Assembly: GCA_016271365.2 (NCBI GenBank) | Contig: CM028130.1 | Span: 468,691,501-468,755,500 of the forward strand | Direction of reading: 5' to 3' | Length of the DNA stretch: 64,000 nt | Source of the DNA: Neoceratodus forsteri | Lineage: Eukaryota; Chordata; Ceratodontiformes; Ceratodontidae | Shown here: one piece after another, positions 1-12,700 of the stretch | How positions within the stretch are numbered: position 1 is the first letter of the stretch | Layout of the letters: every line of letters starts with the position of its first letter | Translations under genes and position numbers: made by a program | The notes under the pieces: model-generated | Seen by the model: only the letters and a program-made list of their open reading frames with translations | Told to the model about the DNA's origin: nothing | Database searches by the model: none

Positions 1-178
1 ATGTATGTTACATTGCCATATGTATTTCTCTCTACATTTTTTGTACTCGTTGTCTTAATAATCTGGCTGTACTCTTTGTGTATTGTAATTTTACCTCCCG
101 GGTCGTGCCTGAAAACAGTCACTTGCTGACTAGTGCACTTACCCAGTTAACAAAAACTAAATAAATAAATAAATAAAA
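1..178 (+). mobile_element. 3' tail of an APE-type LINE (cut by window edge)
   Basis: The segment ends with a 'cccagttaacaaaaacta' block followed by (AAAT)n. The same terminal layout, 'ccagtcaacaaaaactaaa' or 'gggtcaacaaaattcaat' before an A-rich tail, recurs at the ends of the segments at 24916-25098 and 33017-33131. The three look like 3' ends of one LINE family. No coding sequence remains here and the clade cannot be decided from the tail. Confidence 0.5.
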
Positions 179-560
179 ATGCTACTGTCTTGTGTCCAGA
201 AAATTCCCCAGTGCTGATGAAGTGAAATGAGAGGGTAACAAAAAATAAAAAGTCTCCGAGAATTAATGAGTGCACTCCATAATGTGCATAATGGTCACAC
301 ACAGTCACCAGAATTAAAATGCTACTGTCTTGTGTCCAGAAATTCCCAGTGCTCGACGAGGTGAAATGAAAGTGTAACAAGAAATGCGAAGTCTCCCAGA
401 ATTAATGGTGTATTCAGTCATGCACTCAGTGGTCACATAGTCACCAGAATTAATGTGTATCCTCGAAATGCTACTGTCTTGTGTCCAGAAAATTCTCCAG
501 TGCTGATGAAGTGAAATGAGAGGGTAACAAAAAATGCGAAGTCTCCCAGAATTAATGGTG
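179..560. repeat. Tandem repeat, 140-149 bp unit, about 2.6 copies
   Basis: Units begin at 179, 319 and 468, each with 'atgctactgtcttgtgtcc' and followed by 'gtgaaatga', a 'gtaacaa' run and 'gtctcc-gagaattaat'. Copies differ by small indels and substitutions. The third is truncated near 560. The array directly abuts the LINE tail. Open frames across it are by-products of repetition. Confidence 0.85.
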
Positions 561-1146
561 TACTACAAACGCACAGACAGATTAAAATTGCATTGTGCAC
601 TCAAGAGATGCAGATGCAAAGGTACAACAACACCTAACCAGTGCTCACAAGTCACAAATCCAAATCTGGAAAGAATACCTTTTGCTGGTTGAGGAGGGTA
701 GTGCACCCAGTAACAGTCCACTATCACACTGCTGCAATTGCTCTGTGGCACAATAAAAGGTGCCTGATTTAATTGGATGCATCGCACACACACTCCACAT
801 GACAAGTAATGTATAGCAAATTTAAAACCTTTAGTAATATAACCAAATGTTTTAAACAAACACATTATACACTGCTGCACCACAACAATCAGCCAAAAAT
901 GTCAAAAATTACTGAAAATATTAATGTGTGCACATTAACACAGTTATACATGAAAAATATAACCAAAACAGAAAGACTGCCTTTTTCTCCCAGTTAATCT
1001 ACCTCCACCACAGATACACCCCTCCCCAGAGTACACTTCACAATACACAGACTGACTGTTCTAAATTAACATTCAAAATCCACACACAAACAATAAACAC
1101 TCGATAACATGAGCACAGGAGGGTTTCCTACAATCGATGAACTAAA
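561..1146. other. Unassigned interval
   Basis: About 590 bases of AT-rich sequence. Short open frames on both strands lack any recognisable domain. I see no RNA gene or repeat here. Confidence 0.6.
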
Positions 1147-2140
1147 TTAAGAGCAAAAAACACTACCCAGCATACCATTTGCCTTTGGTGCAGCTTTTTC
1201 ACATTGTTTTGACATTTTTAGGTAATTTGTTATGAGAATCCCCAGATCTCTTTCTTGCTGTGTGGCTTCCAATTTTACCCCACCTAAGCAGTATTCTTCT
1301 CCTGGATTACTCCTTCCAAAGTGCATTATCTTGCACTTCTTCACATTGAAACTTAGTTGCCATGTTTTTGACCATTGCCCTAGTTTCATTAGGTACTGAT
1401 TTCATTCTTTCCAACTCACCAGGAATGCCAACCCTATTGCATATCTTTGTGTCATCAGCAAACAGACTGACTTTGTCTTCCAGGCCTTCAGATACAGTAG
1501 GTCACTAATAAAGTTGAAGAGAATAGGGGCCCAATACTGACCCCTGTGGCATGCCACTGGACACTTCTTCTGATAGAGAGCTGTTCACTAGTAACCCCTA
1601 GGTTCTGTCACTTCCCTAGCTTTTTATCCAGTTGACCACCTTTTATCCATTCCCATGCTGTTTAGTTTGTTAAGTAGACTTCCAGAATGAAGAGAGGTGA
1701 GCAACAAATGGTAGTTCTGTAGATGTAGGCACACCACAACCAAGACAGCTCAATTATTTTATTTATTATTATGTAATTTCAAAAATGTGTTTCCATATTG
1801 GTGCCCCTTCAAAAATCATCATCTCTGTCACAAGAATATAATACATATGTGTATAAAAAATGTATTTCAAGGACAATAAAGAGATAAAAACAGACCTACC
1901 CAAACACCCATTAACCGGGCAGCCACCTCTAGAAATAACCCCAGCGCTTTGGCTCATGACTTCCCTTAGGGGGACTGAATCAAAGGCCTTGCTGAAGTCT
2001 AGGTATAATACATTCACAGTGCCACATTGATTCTACATGTTCCTCCTGCAAAACAATCAGCCTTGTTTGTGAGCTGTGCTTTCAAGTGAATAGTGTCAGA
2101 CAGCACTCAGCTTGCTCTAACCCCATGCTGGAAAATAAAC
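1147..2140 (-). mobile_element. CR1-like LINE remnant (RT part of ORF2)
   Basis: Read on the minus strand. Around 2017-1970 the translation gives YLDFSKAFDSVP, the RT motif A region typical of CR1-like elements. Around 1570-1500 a decayed '[14 protein letters not shown]' stretch is readable (RT motif B). From 1389 to 1147 the thumb/connection region reads WQLSFNVKKCKIMHFGRSNPG and ATQQERDLGILI, the usual CR1 pattern. About 250 bases between roughly 1700 and 1950 do not fit the family and may be a small insertion. Both ends are truncated and there are multiple frameshifts. This is an old dead copy. Confidence 0.8.
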
Positions 2141-3019
2141 AAAGACAATAAAAATAATATAACAATCTGTCAAGTTTCAGTGGCTAGCCCTCACACCCTT
2201 ACCTCAGCCTGCCACAAGATGCTGTCTCAGCAAGGTAAGGTACAGCTGGTGTAATGTGTTCAAGCTGGTGCCACCAAGAATGTTTACCTGCAGTGTAGTG
2301 ACTTACAGCCCCTTAAGTAAACTGTCCATGGAATCCCTCTGTTTTAGCCCTTTACTGGGAGTAGTATTAGCTGCAATGTGTCCTGAAGTCTCCAGTTGAG
2401 TAGGTGTCCCTGTGCGGATGAGAGAACCCCTCAAGTCAGCCACCCTTCCTGAGGTCTCCTGCAGTCCTTTCAGGTGGTTAAATGCTGCAGGGTAGGAGCA
2501 GCTAGAAATAAAATGATTTCAAATGAAGATTGCCATACTAGTAGCCCAGAGGCTATCCTCTGTAGCTCTGTTAGTCTGTGGCTCTACTGGCACCTGCTAG
2601 TCAGGTTTGTTTCTGTTGCCCAAGGATGTTCAAGAAAATTTGCTCTACTTCCAGCTGAGAATGAGGGTAGGATTCATGGAGAGTCTGGCTTGTTGCCCCA
2701 TATGTGCACACCTCTCTGTGTTGAGGTAGGAGGTTGCTAGACTCCAGGCCAAGTTGGCTGGGATTTAGGTGACCTCTTCCCCCACCCAGGGGCTACCAAG
2801 TCTGTAACTGTTGCCTCAGATGATGCCAGGGAGGAAGAATAGCTGGATTGTGGTGTGCTCAGGAGTGGTGGAAGGGGTGGGTTAATGGCACATTCCTCAA
2901 TCGTTACCTCTACTCAATTACTACACTGCTCTGGCAAGGTGGAACAGCCAGTAAGAGGCATCCATGGTAGAGGCCAGGTAGTATGTGGGGGATTTCCACA
3001 CTGGTGACCCCAAGGAGAG

Positions 3020-3420
3020 TAGAAGAGGGCCCCAGAGAAGGAGGAATCAACTTCTGGTGGGGTACTCAATTGTGAGGGGATAGATGTGGGAATAGGAAAG
3101 GGATGGGAGAGGGAGGGGTTAGCTGCCTATGCAGCAACATGGCCCAGAGGGATGGGAAGTGGATCCTGTGGATTGATGTAGCAGCAGGACAGGAGGCAGA
3201 CCTAGATGTCATTGTGCACCTGAGCACTAATGTCCTGGCTAGAGATGGGGCTGTGACAGTGCAGAGGGAGTTTATGGAGGTGGGAAGGGGTCTTAGACAG
3301 ATATCATGCTCAGTGGCTTTCTCTGAGGTGCTGCATGTCTTTGACAAGGGGAGGAGAGAGCTCTCTACACCAGGAGCCTCAACTCATGGATGAAGGAATG
3401 GTGCAAAGAGGAGGAGTTTA
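3020..3420 (+). pseudogene. CR1 ORF1 remnant with SGNH esterase-like domain
   Basis: The frame starting at 3103 gives DLDVIVHLSTNVLARDG...FMEVGRGLRQISCSVAFSEVL. It aligns with the nested CR1 copy at 45770-45438, which keeps the fuller GDSIIR...DVIIHLGTND pattern. CR1 ORF1 proteins are known to carry an esterase domain of the SGNH type, with the catalytic Ser in GDS and further conserved residues in the GTND block. Here GTND has become STNV and the upstream GDS block is decayed ('ggtggggtactcaattgtgag'), so it should be inactive. Confidence 0.7.
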
Positions 3421-3799
3421 ACTACACTGGGGACTGGGAACTCACCTGGGAGGATACGAGCCTATACAGGGGTGATGGCCTGCATCCATCCAGAAGAGGA
3501 ACCACAGTCCTTGGTGGGTGAGTTAAATGTCACTTTGATGAACATTTATGCTTGCTGAGGGTGTGGCAGAAGAGATCAGGGTGGCAGAAACTGCCAGCCC
3601 TGCCCCCCACAGGCTGAAGTACAGAGTAGGGGAAACTTGAGAGGAGTGGAATCCCCTTAGGATGTAAATTAAAACAGGAAGCAGGATGGGAGAAATGAAG
3701 GGAGATGGCAGAGGGTGCATTAAAAAGAGGGGTGGGAAGAAGGGAAAGCAAAAAGGATAAATGGGAGGGGGGTAACAAACAGAGTAGCAACAAAACCTG

Positions 3800-6475
3800 G
3801 AAAGCCATGTGTGCAAATGCTAGAAGTCAATGAAACAAGATTCCAGATTTAGAGGCCACAATGGCAGATGCCAAACTGGGTATTATGGCCATTATAGAGT
3901 CGTGTAAGGCAGAACATTAAAGTGACAGAGATACAGGGAATAGGGGAGCAGAAGTACTGAGGGTCACCCTAGAGATGGAGAATGGAGCCTCTATTCACAT
4001 GGGAGAGATCTCAGACCTCCAGCATGGGAGGAACTAGATGAGGTTCTGATGGAAGTTATTGGCAAGATGGCAGAAACAGGAGAGAGGTGCTGGTGGGGGG
4101 TACTTCCATAAGGCAGATGTAGATTTTGAACTTCTCCTAGATGTGGCTTCAGCTAGAAATAGGGAATTCTTGGACTCCCAGCAGGGAGCATTCCTCAGGC
4201 AACTAGTCAGTGAACCCACTTGTGATGGGGCAGTACTAGACCTGGTAGTAGCCAATGGTAACAGTGTTGTAGATGTCAAGGTGGGGGGCACCTATGGAAC
4301 AGCAATCACTGTACAGTGTGATGCAATATAAGGATACCTGTGGAATCAAATGGGTCCTGGACTTCAGGAGAGCAGATTTTAAAAGATGGGTAATGCCTCA
4401 GGGTTGACCTGGTGTGTGGGGGTGAACTGGGTGGGGGTGGAGAAAAGTGGAGAAACTAAAAGGGCCATAGTGAAGGCAACAAACCTCTACATCAAGCAAG
4501 GGAGTAAATGAAAGAGGCAAAATAGGCCACTATGGTTCTGAAAGAGGTGGGAGAAAAGTGTTAAGAGGGTAGCATTCAGACAATACAAAGAGATGCAGAG
4601 GGAAGATGATAGAAAGGGGTACCGGGAAACAGAGGAAGCATAGAGAGTAGGGAGCACAAAAGGCACAAACTGAGGAGAGAATAGCCAAGGCAGTTATAAA
4701 GGGAAAAGACATTTGTTTAAATGTATAAGAAAAAAGGAAGATCAGGGTTGGGACTGTAAAGCTTGAGAAGGAATGGGAGACTGTGCAGAGGGAAACAAGA
4801 GCAAACATCCTGAAAAATACTTTTGTTCAGTGCTTACAGAAAGAGATTTGAGGAGCAACAAAAATGTAAGAGCATTGGAGGGAGGGAGGTGGACACTAGT
4901 CCATTTTAGGGTAAGAGAGTCTAGCAGGGACTCGCAAATTTGAAAGTGGGCAAAGAAATGGGGCCAGATGGAGTCCATCCAAAGGTACTGTGGGAGCTCA
5001 GGGACATATGGACTGAACCTCTGACAGCCCTATTTAACAGATCATTGAAAGTAAATATGGTCCCAGAGGACAGGAGGAGGGCAGATGTAGTCCCACTTCA
5101 CTAAAGTGGTAGCAGGGAAGAGGCTGGAAATTATAGGCTAGCCAACCTAACTTTGGCAGTGAGAAACTTAATGGAATCACTGCTGAAAGAAAGGATTGTG
5201 GAATATCTTGAATCCAGTGTGTTACAAGATCCAAGGCAGCATGGATTCGTTGGGGGGGGGGTCATGTCAAACAAATCTGATAGAGTTCTTTAACTGATTG
5301 GCCAAGGAACTAGATCAGAGTGATGCAGTGGATGTACCCTACCTAGATTTCAGTAAGGCATTCAACACCATTCACATAGGAGACTATTAAGCAAGCTTGG
5401 TAGCTTAGGAGAGGGTGCAAAGACGGTAAAATGGATAAGAAATTGGTTAAAGGATAGGTGGCCTAGCATGGTGGTAAACAGAATTCACTCAGAGGAAGTG
5501 AGGGTAACCTGCGGGATGTCTCAGGGATCAGTGCTAGGACCAGTCTTCTTTATTGCATTTATAAGTGACATTTCATAGGAGCTGGAAGGGAAGGTCTGCC
5601 TCTTTGCAGATGGCACTAAGCTCTACAATTAAGTGGACACTCTGGGAGGGGTGGAAAGGATGAGCAGTGGCCTGAGACAACATGTGGAGTAGTCAGTTGG
5701 GTATGGCAGCTTGGTTTCAATGCAAAAAGTGCAAAATAATGCACTTGGGGAACAGAAACCCAGGGTGAAGTACAAATGGGAGAGGGTGGTACTTATGACC
5801 ATCAAGCAGGAATATACCTGGGGTGATCACATCAGAGGTGACCAGGCAATGTGACAGGCAGTTGGGAGGGCAAGTGAGATGTTGGGTGCATAGGGAGCTG
5901 TGTCACCAGCAGAAAGAGGGAGGTGGTGTTGCCTCTGTATAGATTATCCAGTTCTGGAGATCACATCTCAGAGAGGAAATAGACAGAGTGGAAGCAGTCC
6001 AGAGGAGGGCAACTACAATGTGCATGTTCTGCATCAGAAGCCATACAAGGAGAGATAAAATGACATAAATATGTACATTCTGGAAGAGATGAGAGAGGGG
6101 GGATATGATATAAACCTTTAAATACCTCTAGAGGTAAACAAGGTACAAGAGGGAAGTATTTTTCAGAACAAAGGTAGTCAAGGACAAGGGGAATGATAAG
6201 AAGCTGGAGGGGTAGCTTCAAGAGTCATGTGATGAAGTACTTCTTCACAGAAATAGTGATGGATTCCTGGAAAGTCTACCAGGGTTGGTGATGCAGGAAA
6301 AAGTGGTGGGGTTCAAGAATGCATGGGATAGGCATAAAGGGATTCTTGGGGAAGGGGTGAAGGGCTGGAGATCAAGTAGACTCTGTGGTGCTACTATAGG
6401 CAAGGAAATGGGCAGACTAGCTGGCCAAGCAGTCTTATCTGCTGGCAGATTCTGTGTTTCCATGACTATATGACA
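3800..6475 (+). pseudogene. CR1 ORF2 remnant: APE endonuclease and reverse transcriptase
   Basis: The EN start reads MCANARSQ*NKIPDLEATMAD near 3805, matching the same block in the nested copy. The C-terminal EN part at 4080-4320 reads LVSEPTCDGAVLDLVVANG. RT begins near 4950 with MGPDGVHPKVLWELRD, then HGFV (about 5235), YLDFSKAFNTI (about 5340), [12 protein letters not shown] (about 5515) and a damaged LFADGTKLYN (about 5600; the usual ADD has become ADG). The thumb and tail follow, with VVGFKNAWDRHKG at 6305-6345. No long intact ORF survives. Confidence 0.8.
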
Positions 6476-7379
6476 CAAGAAAAACAAGCATGCCCCAAGA
6501 GAAAAAGTAAAAGAGATGTATCTGCAACAGGAGTACAGAGGGTGGGTTGTTGTAATGCTATCACACAAAACCCACATGTTTATGATTTGTGTCCCATGTT
6601 ACACTATGCCTTGAGAGAAGAGGACAAGTAAAGTGAATGAGGTAAAATGAATTATATTTATTTATTTTATCTTACTTATTTATTTTTTCAGGAAAAGGCT
6701 CCATTGAGTATTGCTAAATTATAGAGAGGTCCTAGTTCGGACCGCAGAGAAAAGTTTAAAATGAACACATGAGGTACATACAGAATACATGCTATTAGCG
6801 TAGTGTCTGGTGTGAAAGATACAATAACACAGTCTGAGCTACATGACAGTAACTTCCAGGCAAAACAACTTTACAAGAGATGCACGCTGAATAAGAAGGT
6901 AAATATAATAAGTCCATTTTTGGGTGGTTGAAATAAAAAACAGAGAAGTGAGGAGGACCCAGTTCAGTCTCCTAAGTGAGAGATGGCTGCCATGTTTTTA
7001 AAGTATTTTCCCACCTACAGTAAGAAAGTGGCCAATCATTAGCTACATTTTAAATTTAGAGGACGTTGTTTTTTTGACTGGCACAGGTAACATACATAGC
7101 CTGGCATGGGAGACTCCTGTGCTTGCGCTGTTCATTTTCTGTGATGGTAGTATTGTTCTGAGCTCCAAACAATACTATTACAGGCTCTGAATGATACTAT
7201 TATCACTTAAGAACAGTGGTATTATCAGTTTTTGAAGTAGTGTATTATGGGAAAATTTTTGTATGCTTTAGTACAGTATTATTTTCGATATTCATATTTT
7301 AAAATAGTTTTATGGAAGATCAAGTTGGATTTTAAAGTACTAATTATTAAAATAAGCTAATAGCCTGAATAGAATTTGT
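6476..7379. other. Unassigned, AT-rich; possible minus-strand LINE tail near 6655
   Basis: At 6650-6720 a run of TTTA/TTAT is followed by 'tcaggaaaaggctccattgag', which read on the minus strand resembles an A-rich LINE 3' tail. There is no coding support, so I do not name it. The remainder shows no gene, RNA or clear repeat. Confidence 0.35.
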
Positions 7380-8713
7380 ATTGAAAATGTGACACCTTTT
7401 ATATATTTAAGGATCCTGTTAGATCCTTCCTTGTCATTTTCATCACAGATTAATAGTATATGTTGCACTGTAAATCATATGCTGGGTTTATCTAATTGTA
7501 TTCTGCAGCTGTTAACTACTCAAGCTAGACTGTCTATTGTTAAGAATATGTTGATGTCTAGGCTGAATTATTGTTTTGGTGTATTCTCAGATGCCTGTGA
7601 TGCAAATCTAACTAAATGGGATACAGTTTACAACAGCATATGTAGGTTTGCATCATAGTCAAATCGATTGATTCATCACTGTAAACTATGCAGTACGCTT
7701 ATCTACAGTACAAGTCATATTAAATTGTACCCTCAACTCACTGGTGTAGCATTGTTCAATGAGTTTCCTAATCTGTGCAGGGTTTAATTCAATGAATTAG
7801 TAAAAGTTTAGTACTGGTTTGCATCTAGCTGTTACATGCTATAAGCTTTATTTTCAACTGAGTGCTTGTGAGTTTCATTTAGAAGGCAGACTAAACCACT
7901 CTTAAGGAATACTGTGATATTTATAAACAGTGCTCTTAAGGAATGCTGTGATGTTTATAAACAGTGTTCTTACAGAATGCTGTGGTATTTATAAACAATG
8001 CTATGAAAATGCAGCTACTGCCATTTCACTAAACAGTTACATGTGAGCTGAATAGGCAGTGAAGAATGGGTGGAAAATAATTGAACGCTTCAGTAGTTTG
8101 AGTTGCCACTCAAGTAGTATCACAAAAAAACCCAAAAACAACTCTACACCAGTGAGTCGATGGAACAGTTTAATGTGACGTGTACTGTAATTATCACCAA
8201 AAGACAAAAAGATTACATGATATGGGGTTCTTTATATTTAGCATATTATGTTCTGGTAAACCATGTGGTCTTGGACACCTTTTTAATGTTCCTTGTACTG
8301 TGACATCAGAAACACTTAGATCTGCTGACTTTGAGAATTTCTCAAAGCCTTTAATTAAGACTAAACTAGGACAGAAATCTTTTTCTTATACTGGCCTAAA
8401 GAATTGGAAAAACTGCCCAATGGATGTTCAAAGGTCAAAGAGAAGGCTCAGTTTAAAACTTGTTTAAAACAATATTTACTTTCACAGTCTAGATGCCATT
8501 TTTTGACTGAATCATATCTTAAATTTATTTGTCATTTTTAATATTCTTTTTCTGTGTATGTGCTGTATATTTCGTATATAATTGTTACTGTATTATGAAA
8601 TGTGTATAGTCTGTTTCTGTATTGTCTTTTATGTCCGGTTACATCTGAAAATAGGCCTTGGCCTAGTGTTGGTTTACACAGTTACTAAAAACAAAATAAA
8701 TAAAGAAATAAAT
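7380..8713 (+). mobile_element. 3' portion of an L2/CR1-group LINE
   Basis: The frame at 7389-7658 reads YLRILLDPSLSFSSQI, then CTVNHMLGL and RLSIVKNMLMSRLNYCFGVFSDACDANL, the RT thumb and connection region of APE LINEs (YLG-LLDPSLSF-S-I and MLMSRLDYC). A second piece at 8180-8467 corresponds to the ORF2 C-terminus (SYTGLKNWKNCPMDVQ). The element ends with a 3' UTR and an (A)n/AAATA tail at 8690-8713. EN and most of RT are missing, so this is a 5'-truncated copy with frameshifts. The exact clade is not resolved. Confidence 0.75.
7899..8000 (+). repeat. Exact-period 34-bp tandem repeat, three units
   Basis: Units at 7899-7932, 7933-7966 and 7967-8000 share 'cttaaggaat-ctgtgat-tttataaaca-tg'. 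Unit 3 is the most diverged. The repeat sits inside the LINE fragment between two ORF2 pieces, so it is a local expansion within the element or a small insertion. Confidence 0.85.
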
Positions 8714-9270
8714 TACAAACCGATAGTAGTATTCATCACATTTTACTAAGCAGACAAAACTCAATGGTGTTAATGCTAATTAGAAAAACAATAGTGCAAA
8801 ATTCTGATGCCCATTCTTAAAAGAGCACAAGAGATAGAGAACAGATAGAAGCAAGTGTTGTGATCACCCACATTTCATTGCATAGGAACTGTACTCAAAA
8901 GGATCTGCTCACACTCCTGGATTCAGAAATCCAAATGCTCAAAAATAGAAGAGAAAGAAATGTAGTAGATTATGTAAGCACACCATATACGGTATCAAAA
9001 AATTAGAAGAACAGATGAACACAGACAACTGCTACAAAATTATTCAAGTGATTAAATAACTGAATTAGATTTTTTTCATAATAATACATCTTAATAAATC
9101 AGAATTCCAAATACTAGTTTCAGTTTCTCTAAGCAAGCCCCCTAATGCTCTCATGCCAGGCAGGGAAGTGAGGTATACGGGGGGAGGGGGGTTGGTTGGG
9201 GTTTACTGGGTGAGTTTCTTGGGTTATCAGAGGAGGTGAAATACTGGTAGAATTATTACATTAAAGTAAG
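8714..9270. other. Unassigned flank of the L1 insertion
   Basis: No gene or recognisable repeat, apart from a G-rich run at 9179-9210 described separately. The last bases form the left flank of the L1 insertion. Confidence 0.6.
9179..9210 (+). other. Potential G-quadruplex run
   Basis: Four G tracts (6, 6, 4 and 3 G) are separated by 1, 6 and 6 bases. This satisfies the usual G3+ N1-7 pattern. It is a sequence pattern only; no function is implied. Confidence 0.5.
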
Positions 9271-9287
9271 GGGAACATTTCATTTTC
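9271..9287. repeat. Target-site duplication of L1 (left copy)
   Basis: The 17-base 'gggaacatttcattttc' is repeated exactly at 15341-15357. It lies immediately before the L1 poly-T (the poly-A tail on the minus strand), as expected for target-primed reverse transcription. Confidence 0.95.
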
Positions 9288-9769
9288 TTTTTTTTTTTTG
9301 CAAATAACTTTATTTTATAACAAATAACAATACAATAAAAGACCTCTAAAGGGCAATAACCCTTTACAAACTTCCATACTGTAGATTATCGAAGTTGTCA
9401 CATATTAAAAAACAGAAATAAAAAGGGATGCCCTCCCAAACCCTCCCAACCCAACCCACCCTTCCCACCCCTGACCCGCAGGCAGCATTCCTTTAAACCA
9501 GACGACAGAGAGAGAGAACCTAATAATATAGACCAGAGTGAGTTAGCAACCTTTACATTAGGTAACCAAAGCAATTATAAATTGCTTAGACCTTAAAACA
9601 AAAAATGATCGACCTAAGTCTCCAGAGGGGAAAGAGACTATACCTTTCAGTCCAGAATAGTCCCAGATATCAGTGTAGGGAGAGAGGGAATATATTAGGC
9701 ATATCAGGATAAATAGCCTTTCCAAAGAGGGAGGAATCTTACCCTACTAATAACCATACTTGACCTTCA

Positions 9770-12700
9770 AAATCCTAAAGGTTATCCCAGTACTTATTAA
9801 ATTTTTAGTTGAATTGAGAAAATTTACACGGACCTCTCCGCATTTAAGGCACCAAGAAACTCATCCCACCATTCCTTATGGGAAGGAGATCTATCAGTGT
9901 GCCAGTAACGGAGAAGGAGAAGCTTTGCTACCAGAACCACCAGGGCCACCTGATACTTCTGAGCCACCGTAGGTATATGAGAAAAACTTCCAAAAATACA
10001 GACATCAGCATTAAAGTAGTCCGAAATGTTAACATAAGGGCTTATCCATAGCTTCACTAACTCCCAGAGTTTAACTGTTTGAGGACATTCCCATAATTTG
10101 TGATAGGTGGTACTAGCAGGGTTGCCACATCTTGCATTCTGGGAATTAAGGTTATATATACGGAGAGTTTAGCCGAGAGAGGTAGAGATTATGCAGAAGG
10201 TTAAATTGTAGACCCCTTAATCTATCTTGTTTGATATATACACATATAGGTCCGACCAAACCTTAAGCCAGTCTTCCTCAGACCAACCCATCGAGAGGTT
10301 TGCCTCCCAGTAATAAGGTATTGGGGAGATGTTAGTGTCCCTCTTGGCTATAATTGCTTTATATAATTTAGAGACTGGTTTACTGATAACGCCAAGTCCT
10401 CATTTTCCTTAGAAACTCCTGCTTAATCGATCCTTTGGTACCCCTTAGGAGGGAACTAATGCATCTATGAATCTGATACAAGCGTAATCGCTCGTTGAGT
10501 TCTACCTTGAGCCCCTCCGCCAATACAGAGGCCAAAATAATTGAGCCTTCTGAAGTGAAATCAGCTATCTTTGGATTAACGGGGAAAATACCTACACATC
10601 TCCTTATCGACTGTTTCCCGACTAGAAGGTTAGGGTTCTTTAGGATGGGCTGCATTACATCTTTTGCATATGGGATACACAGAAACGAATATAGCTGGTG
10701 GAGAGCCCTTATATCCCACCCCACCGGGAATCTCTTACTTTGCAGGAACTTTTGACCACGGATGTACAGGCAGGCTTCAAGGTCTAAATTAACACTATGT
10801 GCTAACGACCTATCCAGCTTAAGCCCTCCGGTTACTTCCCCTCTGGACACCCATAAGACTACCCTAGTTACATGGTTGGCCAGATAGTAAATATAGAAGT
10901 CCGGGAGTTGTAAACCTCCTACCATTCTTGAACGGGTGAGTTTGCTATAAGCCCTGTGTGGATGTTTCCCCTTCCATAAAAAATCAGTACAATATTTGTA
11001 AATCGGATTAAAGAAGGACCTGGGAAGGTATAGATTAAGGTTATACAGGGGGTAAAATATTTTTGGTAGGATCATCATTTTGATTGTATTTATTCTCCCC
11101 CAGAAAGATAATGGAAACTTTGACCACCTTTCCAGGTTCTCTTTGACCAACCCAAATAAAGGTTTAAAATTTAAGTCTACCAGACAAGTTAAGTCCTTGG
11201 AAATTTGAATTCCTAAATACTGCAGAGACTTAGGCTGCCATTGTAGGCCCAAGGATGCACACCAACTTTGTTGCAGGAAGGGAGAGAGTGGATAAACCAT
11301 AGTTTTACTTTTGTTCAAATTATAACCCAAATTTTACTAAAATCCGAAATAATTTGAAACACACGGGGAAGTGAATTCCGGGTGTTGCGAAGATGTAGAA
11401 GTATATCATCAGCAAAGGCTGACAACTTATACTCTGACCTCCCTATGCAAATCCCTTGAACTTGCTTGTCGTTATTAATAACCCTGATTAAAGGTTCCAA
11501 ATACAAATTGAACAGATAGGGGGAGAGGGGACATCCCTGACGTGTGCCCCGTAGTAGGGGAAAAGCAGCTGAGATCAAGTTATTGCATTGAATCCTTGCT
11601 GAGGGACATGTATAAAGAACCCGAATAAAGTCCAAAACTTCTCTGAAAGCCAAATTTAGATAATACCTGAAACATAAAATTCCACTCCACCCTATCAGCT
11701 TTCTCTGCATCCAAGGACACCAGAGATGCTTCCATATCTGGGCTCGAGGATGCAGAGATTACATAAAACAGTTTTCTAAAATGGTCCCCTGACGAACGGC
11801 CCGCTACGAAACCAACCTCCTCTGGGCTCACTAGATCCAACCACGAGGATTTGATATGGGTGGCCAAAATCTTGGCATAAGAGATTGGCCTATAGTTACC
11901 CACCAGATCTAATGGTTTACCCAGTTTAGGTAGTAAAATAATTCTCGCTTCAAAAAGGGATGGGTCTTTGATCCCGTGCTCCTGCCAAAAAGCAAAAAGT
12001 TGCTGTAATAACGGTATCAAAAGATCTTTGAACGACTTAAAGAAAAGGGCTGTAAAGCCATCCAGCCCCGGGGCTTTATCTATCTTTAGAGCGCCAATAG
12101 CTTCAACAATCTCTTTTTGAGAGAAAGGAGCTGCCAGCCTCTGACTACTCTCTTCCGAGAGTGAAGGGAAAGGAATACTTCCCAAAAACTCCTTTATCAT
12201 AGTGTTCCTGTCCAAAGAAGGGGGCATATTAGAGTATAAGTTTTTGTAAAAGTCAAAACAAATTCCTAATATGCCCTCTGGGTCGGAAACTGTATTGTTA
12301 GTCTCAGGGTGTTTCAGCCCTGCCACACTCTTAGCTGTTGCCCTCTGCTTCAACTGCCAAGCAAGAATTCTTCCAGCTTTAGTACCTTGTCCTATATATA
12401 AGGCCTTTAGTTTAGAGGCTCGATTCTCAACCCCTTCCTGTAACGTGCTCGCGTACCAAGCCCTGAGCGTAGCTAATTCTTGATCGTGATCGGTAGATCT
12501 CACATCTGATCCCAGCAGCTCTAGGGCTCCAATTCTTTCTAAACAGTTGGATAGAAGACGTGTCCTATTCTTTTTATGAACTGATGCTAGTCTAATTAGT
12601 TCGCTTCTCCATACGGTCTTCAGGGCCTACCATGTCTGGTCCACCGCATTGATAGAGCCCCAATTAGATGTAATTGCAAAGGACATGAAGGAGCTTAAAA

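Larger units (their letters stand above)
2400..6475 (+). mobile_element. Nearly complete, decayed CR1-like LINE
   Basis: This plus-strand copy carries, in order, an ORF1 esterase remnant, an endonuclease remnant, an RT and a CR1-type 3' end ('gggcagactagctgg...cttatctgctggcagattctgtgtttc'). It is colinear with the nested CR1 at 42161-45855 and extends further upstream than that copy, so it preserves more of the 5' region. The exact 5' end is uncertain (between about 2160 and 2480). Frameshifts and stops are frequent throughout. Its 3' end lacks the long (CTATGTAT)n tail seen in the nested copy. Confidence 0.8.

Noticed and set aside
6650..6720. Minus-strand LINE 3' tail
   Set aside because: Only A/T-rich tail resemblance; no coding or UTR homology to support it.
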